From Methanoregulaceae archaeon (GTDB taxonomy: Archaea > Halobacteriota > Methanomicrobia > Methanomicrobiales > Methanospirillaceae), in NCBI GenBank assembly GCA_028679405.1, contig JAJRBP010000127.1, positions 1 to 5,091 of the forward strand: a DNA stretch of 5,091 nucleotides, in the 5' to 3' direction. The translations under genes and the position numbers were made by a program. Shown one piece after another: positions 1 through 4,152 of this stretch (position 1 is the stretch's first letter; each line of letters starts with the position of its first letter). The notes beneath the pieces are model-generated. The model searched no databases. It was not told the origin of the DNA and saw only the letters and a program-made list of their open reading frames with translations.

Positions 1-66
1 ACCAGCATCCAGATCAGGTTGGGGATTGTTCAGGATAACCTTTACCCATGAAGTACGGAGCTTCAT
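1..66 (-). CDS. Start of an unrecognised gene, truncated at the left window edge
   Basis: From an ATG at 66-64 the minus strand stays open to the window edge, giving 22 residues that begin MKLRTSWVKVILNNPQPDLD. A purine-rich Shine-Dalgarno-like AGGGGA lies at 77-72, six bases before the ATG, and a TATA-like stretch lies about 50 bases upstream, so the layout fits a gene start. The peptide reads like ordinary protein rather than a shadow frame, but I do not recognise the family and too little is visible to assign a role. Only 10 of the 22 codons end in G or C, which differs from the strongly GC-ending genes to the right. With so few codons this is weak evidence of different origin. It could be a chance open stretch. 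Confidence 0.45.
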   Translation of the reverse strand, partial: MKLRTSWVKVILNNPQPDLDAG

Positions 67-88
67 TAGAATCCCCTGGATCCCCAGG
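48..88 (-). repeat. Two adjacent small hairpins spanning the SD and start codon
   Basis: Read on the minus strand, CCTGG (88-84) can pair with CCAGG (79-75) around a 4-base loop. ATGAAG (66-61) can pair with CTTCAT (53-48) around a 7-base loop. The first hairpin includes part of the Shine-Dalgarno-like sequence and the second includes the start codon of the putative left-edge gene. The first element can also be read as an imperfect tandem 9-mer, CCTGGGGAT then CCAGGGGAT (88-71, one mismatch). The stems are only 5 and 6 bp, so a chance origin is quite possible. Confidence 0.3.
72..77 (-). promoter_or_regulatory. Shine-Dalgarno-like site for the left-edge gene
   Basis: AGGGGA on the minus strand lies six bases before the ATG at 66. 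Part of it (77-75) falls in the 3' arm of a small possible hairpin (88-75). It supports choosing that ATG as a start, but it is an imperfect match to GGAGG. Confidence 0.35.
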
Positions 89-111
89 TCCGTCTGAAAT
101 TTTCTGTTCGG

Positions 112-125
112 CGAAATAAAGGTTA
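112..125 (-). promoter_or_regulatory. Weak TATA-like promoter for the left-edge gene
   Basis: The minus strand carries AACCTTTATTTCGC here, with the T/A core about 50 bases before the ATG at 66. With initiation about 25 bases downstream of an archaeal TATA box, this would give a leader of roughly 25 nt that includes the Shine-Dalgarno-like site. The match to the archaeal TATA consensus is only partial and no clear BRE is visible. Confidence 0.25.
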
Positions 126-160
126 GAGACGACGAATTTTCTGGACAAGAATGAATTTGG

Positions 161-181
161 GAGGAGAAAAATATAACCAGA
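161..181 (-). terminator. Possible T-rich terminator after the endonuclease Q gene
   Basis: About 25-40 bases past the endonuclease Q stop, the minus strand reads GGTTATATTTTTCTCCTCC, with a run of five T at 171-167 inside a pyrimidine-rich stretch. Archaeal termination often needs only a T-tract without a hairpin, and this is the first such tract after a long co-directional gene series. It is supported by position and composition only. Confidence 0.35.
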
Positions 182-203
182 AGATGCCTGGACCAGGACG
201 GAG

Positions 204-1319
204 TTAGAGGATCTCGAATGACCCGTAAAGTCCTCCCCCACCGGGGATCAGTTTTACCCGCCCGATTCGAAAGGAGTCGATGGCGCATGCAACACCTTTG
301 TCGATCTCTGCGATCTCCTCGATCGGAGATCCTGTGAGCACATTGATCTCGTTTCCAAAGGATTCAAGCATACGTGTGTAGATGGCGAGGACCTTTTTCG
401 TCCGGGGGGAACCGACCCCGAGGCACTTCTGAATGATTTCTGTCAACGGGATGATATGGAGATATGGCGGGCGGGGCCGGACGGGCCCGGTCGAGAGTTC
501 ACGTGCCCTGTCGAACACTCCCTTCTTGATACGGCCCCCGTCCTTCGGGCACCTCCATCCTGTTTCCACCGCCTCTTCGAGGCTGTACTGCTCGTAGCAG
601 CGGGAACACGCAGTCCGGTTGTACTTCCCCTCCTCCGGAAAGAAACCCGCGTTCATGACGATCCTGCCCGATACCACGCTCTCTATCGCTGCCTTCACCG
701 TCAGGCCGGGGATGTCGAGAGACGTATACTCCCGGCCGCATTTTGCAGGGTCCGTGCTGTGGGCGTCCGAATTCGAAAGGAACGGGATGTCGTAGAGCTC
801 CGGGATTGCGGCTCCGTAGGAGCTGTCGGCCGAGAGTCCGAGCTCAAGGAAGTCCACCGGTTCTGTACCGTAACAGTCGGTGAGCCGGTCGAAATATGCA
901 TAGAGGGAGGTCCACGGGGTAAAGGCATGTGACGGGCCGATCGCTCCGCCGAGGTCGTGGACGAAAGCCCCGATCTCGCCGGCCGGGAGGTCCACCCGGG
1001 GCCGGCCGTTTGTCCGTATGCCTTTGGCATACGGCTCGAGCAGGGTGGCGAGTTCGGCGAATTGTTCGAAAGATTCCATCAGGACGAGGTGGTGGACCCT
1101 GCCAGGTCCTTCGATCTCGGTGGTCGGGACGACGATTACTCCCGGTTCACCGGTAAATTCCTTCCACGCGGCCCTCCAGACAGGGTGCAGGGCATCTCCG
1201 CTCCCGAGCACCTGGATGCCTTTTCTAACGCAGGCCTCGATCAGGCTGGCCGGGGTCATTGCCGGTGAAACGGCCATAGAGAAAGGAGAATGTATGTGGA
1301 GGTCGGCGTTCGCGTGCAT
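204..1319 (-). CDS. Endonuclease Q family protein (PHP-domain DNA repair nuclease)
   Basis: This 371-residue protein resembles EndoQ (the former TIGR00375 family). Characterised archaeal members cut DNA 5' of deaminated bases such as uracil and hypoxanthine. The N-terminal PHP metallophosphoesterase domain shows ADLHIHSPFS (H8, H10), SGDALHP (D42, H45), TEIEG (E68, E70), PSHAFTPW (H131) and SNSDAHS (D185, H187), which fit the metal-binding motifs. A zinc-finger-like segment at about 238-268 has CSRC (C238, C241) and then CPKD, so the expected fourth cysteine is aspartate D260. A helical, helix-hairpin-helix-like segment follows (about 293-337), then a glycine-rich tail with GGGG. It is shorter than the roughly 420-residue Thermococcus proteins. 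The ATG lies 1 nt after the PAC2 stop (TAG-A-ATG) with no clear Shine-Dalgarno, so expression probably depends on translational coupling. The family call is strong; activity on deaminated DNA is inferred. Confidence 0.9.
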   Translation of the reverse strand: MHANADLHIHSPFSMAVSPAMTPASLIEACVRKGIQVLGSGDALHPVWRAAWKEFTGEPGVIVVPTTEIEGPGRVHHLVLMESFEQFAELATLLEPYAKGIRTNGRPRVDLPAGEIGAFVHDLGGAIGPSHAFTPWTSLYAYFDRLTDCYGTEPVDFLELGLSADSSYGAAIPELYDIPFLSNSDAHSTDPAKCGREYTSLDIPGLTVKAAIESVVSGRIVMNAGFFPEEGKYNRTACSRCYEQYSLEEAVETGWRCPKDGGRIKKGVFDRARELSTGPVRPRPPYLHIIPLTEIIQKCLGVGSPRTKKVLAIYTRMLESFGNEINVLTGSPIEEIAEIDKGVACAIDSFRIGRVKLIPGGGGLYGSFEIL

Positions 1320-1320
1320 T

Positions 1321-2076
1321 CTACACGATGTACCGGAGCTCTTCGTCCCTGTTGAGCCGCTCGCCCTCGATGAGGGTCTGGATCATCCGCTCGAGCTCGG
1401 TCCCGCGTTCCTGGAGTTTTGTCGGGTCGATCCTGAGGTCAAGGAGCGTGGTAAGGACCCGGAGGAGGCTTGCAGCACTCTTCGGGTCGACAAGGTAGCC
1501 GGAGGTCTCTCCCATCAGGCAGATCCCTTCGATCCCCCGGTACGCCGAGAGACCGAGCAGGAGCCCCGCCGCGCCGACTATTCCCCCACCGGGCTCGCCT
1601 TTCTGAAAGACAGCCCCGGCCGCTTCAGCAGCCGCAAGGAGTTCAGGCCGGTTGACGGCAGAGAGGACTCGCGGTTCATCCACGAGATGGCCAACGCCGA
1701 ATCCCCCCAGGGTGTAGATCCTTCGTACGCCGAGATCCTCTGCAATATCGAGGTAGCAGTCGGCGAGAATGTAGTGCCCTTCTCCCGATGTGCTCTGGTG
1801 ATCACCGACGAGGAAGAGAAGGTGATGCGTTTCCCCCTTGTAGAGGTATAGCTCGTTGTTTGCAAGCCTGATCACCCCGTCCTCTCTGATGATGACCTGG
1901 GGCGGGAAAAATATCGAGTTAATCTCAGCGATCTTCTCTGCACCGAGTTCCTGAATCATGTGCTCGGCCACGAGCTTTCCCACATGTCCGATTCCTGGTA
2001 GTCCCTCAAGCAGGATCGGTGATTTCAGGTCCCCTTTTGCGAATTCCGGGGAGAAACGGACTTCTACGTCTTCCAT
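1321..2076 (-). CDS. PAC2-family proteasome assembly chaperone
   Basis: The 251-residue product matches the archaeal PAC2 family (COG2047, PbaA/PbaB-like), cytosolic chaperones linked to assembly of the 20S proteasome. Visible signatures are GLPGIGHVGKLVAEH (25-39), LGGFGVGH (123-130), the G-rich EPGGGIVGAAGLLLGLSAY (161-179) and LMGETSGYLVDPKSAASLL (187-205). A charged helical tail follows (about 217-247). The C-terminus is ELRYIV, with Tyr third from the end, so it is close to but not a strict HbYX proteasome-docking motif. The start overlaps the end of nop10 by 13 bases, and a GGAGG inside nop10 precedes the ATG by 11 bases. The protein may be a PbaA or PbaB equivalent; which one, or whether it acts on the proteasome at all, cannot be decided from sequence alone. 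Confidence 0.9.
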   Translation of the reverse strand: MEDVEVRFSPEFAKGDLKSPILLEGLPGIGHVGKLVAEHMIQELGAEKIAEINSIFFPPQVIIREDGVIRLANNELYLYKGETHHLLFLVGDHQSTSGEGHYILADCYLDIAEDLGVRRIYTLGGFGVGHLVDEPRVLSAVNRPELLAAAEAAGAVFQKGEPGGGIVGAAGLLLGLSAYRGIEGICLMGETSGYLVDPKSAASLLRVLTTLLDLRIDPTKLQERGTELERMIQTLIEGERLNRDEELRYIV

Positions 2077-2225
2077 CCCCGGACAATCCTCCTATAGCGG
2101 CTATACCGGTCTGCCGGGGAGAACCTGGCAGGATGGGCCGATACCGTCTCCCCGTTACAGAGAGGACAGCGTTCGGAGAGCGTATAGGTCATATCCGAGG
2201 GGCAGCGCCTGATCCTGCCTTTCAT
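2064..2225 (-). CDS. nop10: Nop10, H/ACA RNP component (small gene, 53 aa)
   Basis: A 53-residue frame starts MKGRIRRCPSDMTYTLSERC and continues with CPLCNGE, SAHPARFSPADRY and SRYRRIVRGWKT. The TYTL segment, the second zinc knuckle and HPARFSPxDRYxxYR are Nop10 hallmarks, and the length is normal. Nop10 binds Cbf5 with L7Ae and Gar1 in the H/ACA complex that makes guide-directed pseudouridines in rRNA. The visible cysteines are C8, C20 and C23. The usual partner of C8 in the first CPxC knuckle is aspartate (D11), so the zinc site has at most three cysteines. Eukaryotic Nop10 lacks this zinc site, so the fold can tolerate its loss. The ATG overlaps the aIF2 alpha stop as ATGA (2225-2222), preceded by AAGG at 2233-2230. 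The stop lies 13 bases inside the PAC2 gene. Confidence 0.93.
   Translation of the reverse strand: MKGRIRRCPSDMTYTLSERCPLCNGETVSAHPARFSPADRYSRYRRIVRGWKT
2088..2092 (-). promoter_or_regulatory. Shine-Dalgarno of the PAC2 gene, inside nop10
   Basis: A perfect GGAGG on the minus strand lies within the nop10 coding region, 11 bases before the PAC2 ATG at 2076. The spacing is slightly long. It supports independent ribosome entry at PAC2 despite the 13-base gene overlap, and it supports this start codon. Confidence 0.55.
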
Positions 2226-3010
2226 GCGACCTTTCCGGATTTCGGCCTCTTGACAAATTTCCCTTCGCCGCCGGCCCTTTGGATCACGCCGATTGCAGCG
2301 CTTGCCGCTTTCTCGATCGCTTTCTCGGCCTTTTTATAGTCGGGGGCAATGACCTTGATCCGATATGCAGGTGCGCCTATATAGGTAAGTTCGATCTCGA
2401 CATCCGAGATCTTTGGTTCGGCGCTCCTGAGTGCCCGCCTGATGATATTCACGCCATCCGGTTTGTCGGTAGTGAGTATGAGGTTGCCAGTCACGGTCAC
2501 GCGGGGCAGCTTCACGTTCTCCCTCGCGATGGTGAGCAGCGCATCGGCGACTTTTCCCGGAAGGCCGAGTTTTGGGGCGGTCTCCTCACCGTTCACCGCC
2601 AGTTCCTCAAAGGCGGTGTATAAATCGCCGAATTTCTTATAGAGGGCCGTTTCTATCACTTCAGGCTTCTCGCCCGAGGCCTCGGCGGCAAACCCTGCCC
2701 ACTTGCTCGCCTTCGACTCGTTCTTCCACTCGCGAATTTTCTCGCGCCGCTGGTGCTCATTGACGTCCTTTAAGGAGAGGTCAATATGACCTCGGCCGGT
2801 ATCGACATGGAGGACCTTACAGACGACCTTCTGGCCTTCCCTGATATGGTCGCGGATATACTTGATCCAGCCGGTGGCAATCTCCGATATCGGGATGAGG
2901 CCTTCGCGCCCTTCATATTCGTCGAGCGAGACAAAAGCGACGAAGTCCCGGACCTGCCTCACCGTGCAGACCACGAGTTCCCCTTCGTCAGGCCATTCCT
3001 CTCCCGGCAT
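2222..3010 (-). CDS. Translation initiation factor aIF2, alpha subunit
   Basis: This 262-residue protein is the alpha subunit of the heterotrimeric aIF2 that brings initiator Met-tRNA to the small ribosomal subunit. An S1/OB domain spans about 10-83 (ELVVCTVRQVRDFVAFVSLD, then GLIPISEIATGWIKYIRDH, then GHIDLSLKDV). A helical domain covers about 88-170, and the C-terminal alpha/beta domain that contacts the gamma subunit covers about 171-250 (VTVTGNLILTTDKPDGVNII, YRIKVIAPDYKKAEKAIEKA). Length is typical. I chose the ATG at 3010 because the homologous sequence begins MPGEEWPDEGELV, it lies 7 nt after the S27e stop, and GAGG overlapping that stop serves as Shine-Dalgarno. The frame stays open upstream, but that part is low-complexity shadow of S27e. 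The position aligned by eye to eukaryotic eIF2 alpha Ser51 is alanine (A45), so that regulatory phosphosite is absent. Confidence 0.96.
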   Translation of the reverse strand: MPGEEWPDEGELVVCTVRQVRDFVAFVSLDEYEGREGLIPISEIATGWIKYIRDHIREGQKVVCKVLHVDTGRGHIDLSLKDVNEHQRREKIREWKNESKASKWAGFAAEASGEKPEVIETALYKKFGDLYTAFEELAVNGEETAPKLGLPGKVADALLTIARENVKLPRVTVTGNLILTTDKPDGVNIIRRALRSAEPKISDVEIELTYIGAPAYRIKVIAPDYKKAEKAIEKAASAAIGVIQRAGGEGKFVKRPKSGKVA

Positions 3011-3017
3011 CAGTCCC

Positions 3018-3206
3018 TCATTTGTACTCTGCGAGGATCTCCGCAGTAACGGTTGCTTTCCCGCCCGATGGCTCTGCGAGGACTTTCCCGCAGACGACGC
3101 ACACGACGACCGAACTTGCATGGTCGAAGACGAGCTGTTCATGCTCGCAGTCCGGGCACTTCACCTTGAAGAAAGTGCTCCTGTTTTCGCGAATCTGGTG
3201 TACCAC
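3018..3206 (-). CDS. rps27e: Small ribosomal subunit protein S27e
   Basis: This 62-residue protein has the normal archaeal S27e length and layout: an N-terminal SxFFKVKCPDC (C17, C20), VVVCVVCGKVL (C36, C39) forming a C4 zinc ribbon, then a G-rich stretch and AEILAEYK at the C-terminus. It is a structural zinc-binding protein of the 30S subunit. The start is GTG (3206-3204), not ATG. It is supported by a GGAGTGAT at 3217-3210 overlapping the L44e stop and by the family's usual MV-start and length. The L44e stop is 4 nt upstream and aIF2 alpha begins 7 nt downstream, so the three are almost certainly one transcript. Confidence 0.96.
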   Translation of the reverse strand: MVHQIRENRSTFFKVKCPDCEHEQLVFDHASSVVVCVVCGKVLAEPSGGKATVTAEILAEYK

Positions 3207-3209
3207 ACT

Positions 3210-3217
3210 ATCACTCC
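3210..3217 (-). promoter_or_regulatory. Shine-Dalgarno deciding the GTG start of S27e
   Basis: GGAGTGAT on the minus strand overlaps the L44e stop codon. Its GGAG core ends 7 bases before the in-frame GTG at 3206. No in-frame ATG exists nearby, so this site supports the non-ATG start and suggests termination-coupled initiation. Confidence 0.6.
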
Positions 3218-3489
3218 GTCAGTTCGAATTTGCTCACCCGGAAACCGGCGCGAAGATGTGCCTTCCCGCAGGTCTTGCACCGGTATCGTACGTTGATCTT
3301 CTTGGTCGGCTTATCGCCGCCGGGCACCTTGGAGAACTTGCCCATACTCCCCACTTTGCTCCGCCTGGCCTTCTGCCGGTCGATCCAATGGAGTCCGGTC
3401 GTCTTGGCCTTCTTCACCTTCTCGACTTCGTGGAGCTGGTGATTTCTGCAATGCGGGCAGTAGGTTTTGAATTTCGCTGGCATTTTCAT
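3211..3489 (-). CDS. rpl44e: Large ribosomal subunit protein L44e
   Basis: The 92-residue basic protein begins [14 protein letters not shown] and has the two cysteine pairs of L44e (C11/C14 and C71/C74), which form the zinc ribbon. The conserved middle includes [20 protein letters not shown] and [15 protein letters not shown]. In archaeal ribosomes L44e sits in the 50S subunit near the E site. I chose the first ATG (3489) over the second Met at residue 3 because the family typically starts MKMP and because AAGGTG (3503-3498) lies 8 bases upstream. It is the first gene after the 38-base gap and the probable internal promoter, so it likely leads the translation part of the cluster. Confidence 0.97.
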   Translation of the reverse strand: MKMPAKFKTYCPHCRNHQLHEVEKVKKAKTTGLHWIDRQKARRSKVGSMGKFSKVPGGDKPTKKINVRYRCKTCGKAHLRAGFRVSKFELTE

Positions 3490-3497
3490 GAAACGAG

Positions 3498-3503
3498 CAC
3501 CTT
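3498..3503 (-). promoter_or_regulatory. Shine-Dalgarno of the L44e gene
   Basis: AAGGTG on the minus strand ends 8 bases before the L44e ATG at 3489. It supports the MKMP start over the second methionine six bases further on. Confidence 0.5.
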
Positions 3504-3527
3504 ATCTTAGAGCTGCAAATACCAGTA

Positions 3528-4151
3528 TTATGATGGCAGATTTATATTTAACACTATGTTGCGTTCGTTCAGGACTTCGGCATTCTGTCTGGGGATAACC
3601 GCGACGTCCTCCCTCCGAAGATAGTAGATCCGCCCGTCAACCCCCATGAAGGGTTCCACGTCCTCGCGGACCCGCACGAGGGAAAAACCGGGGCGGGGGC
3701 CGGACTCCCCGCCCGTGATTTCCTCCGGCTCCGGCTCCGGGATCTCTTTCGAACATCTTGGCAGAGGGACCTCCGCCCCTCCCATGAGATCGGACCTGCA
3801 GCGACCGATCGCCTCGCAGATGCTGCTGTACATCTCCCGTTCGGAGACAAGCATGCGCTTCATCTCCTCGCGCTCGGTGTGCCTTCCTTCGATGTGGGTG
3901 TAGGCGAGCGCAAGGATCTTCTCGGACCGCGCGCGGAAGAGATCGGACAGGGTCTCGCGGATACTTCCTACCCGCTCGATCAGGAGCCTCGTCTCGTCAC
4001 TCTCAGGGTCGGCTGAGGCGGAAGCGTCGAGGTCCTTTCGCAGGGCCTCGAGGTCCTGGATTGTCCGCTCGAAGAGATCGGGAGGGACGGGTACGAGCCT
4101 GCCGGTCTCGCGTTCCGAGAGGAGGATCGCCCTAAGCTCGTCGAGGTGCAT
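3528..4151 (-). CDS. GINS complex subunit, Gins51 (Sld5/Psf1) type
   Basis: This 207-residue protein has the A-B domain order of archaeal Gins51. A helical A domain covers about 1-120 (LDELRAILLSERETGRLVPV, then helices through SEREMYSSICEAIGRCRSDL). A proline- and glutamate-rich linker covers about 130-155, and a small beta-rich B domain about 157-203 carries VRVREDVEPFMGVDGRIYYL and EDVAVIPRQNAEVL. GINS binds MCM and the Cdc45/RecJ-like protein at the replication fork. In archaea that have only this subunit it forms a homotetramer; otherwise it pairs with Gins23. The ATG follows the priS stop after 1 nt (TGA-G-ATG), and GGTG at 4162-4159 inside priS may act as Shine-Dalgarno. Pairing with priS matches the known neighbourhood. 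The very end overlaps the TATA-like element. Confidence 0.88.
   Translation of the reverse strand: MHLDELRAILLSERETGRLVPVPPDLFERTIQDLEALRKDLDASASADPESDETRLLIERVGSIRETLSDLFRARSEKILALAYTHIEGRHTEREEMKRMLVSEREMYSSICEAIGRCRSDLMGGAEVPLPRCSKEIPEPEPEEITGGESGPRPGFSLVRVREDVEPFMGVDGRIYYLRREDVAVIPRQNAEVLNERNIVLNINLPS
3540..3551 (-). promoter_or_regulatory. TATA-like promoter for the L44e-to-EndoQ gene series
   Basis: The minus strand reads TTAAATATAAAT here, a good match to an archaeal TATA box in an otherwise GC-rich region. It overlaps the last codons of gins (N-I-N-L of the C-terminus). Initiation about 25 bases downstream would fall near 3520, giving a leader of about 30 nt that contains the L44e Shine-Dalgarno. 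A BRE is not obvious. The element coincides with the only real gap (3490-3527) in the eight-gene run, which strengthens the call. Read-through from priS-gins is still likely. Confidence 0.5.
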
Positions 4152-4152
4152 C

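Noticed and set aside
97..143. Direct repeat AATTTTCTG at 98-106 and 135-143
   Set aside because: A single 9-base repeat in an AT-rich stretch is expected by chance; there is no regular spacing or third copy to suggest an array or operator.
14..241. A 75-codon minus-strand frame across the intergenic region
   Set aside because: It overlaps the EndoQ 3' end, has no ribosome site or family signature, and conflicts with the better supported start at 66 in another frame.
1018..1851. A 277-codon open frame on the plus strand, with a purine-rich AGGAGA and ATG near 1285-1296
   Set aside because: It lies wholly antisense to the well-supported EndoQ and PAC2 genes, has low-complexity composition typical of GC-rich shadow frames, and shows no recognisable motifs.
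3011..3142. A 44-residue upstream extension of aIF2 alpha
   Set aside because: It would overlap most of S27e, is Ser/Arg-rich shadow sequence, and the homologous protein starts at the ATG at 3010.
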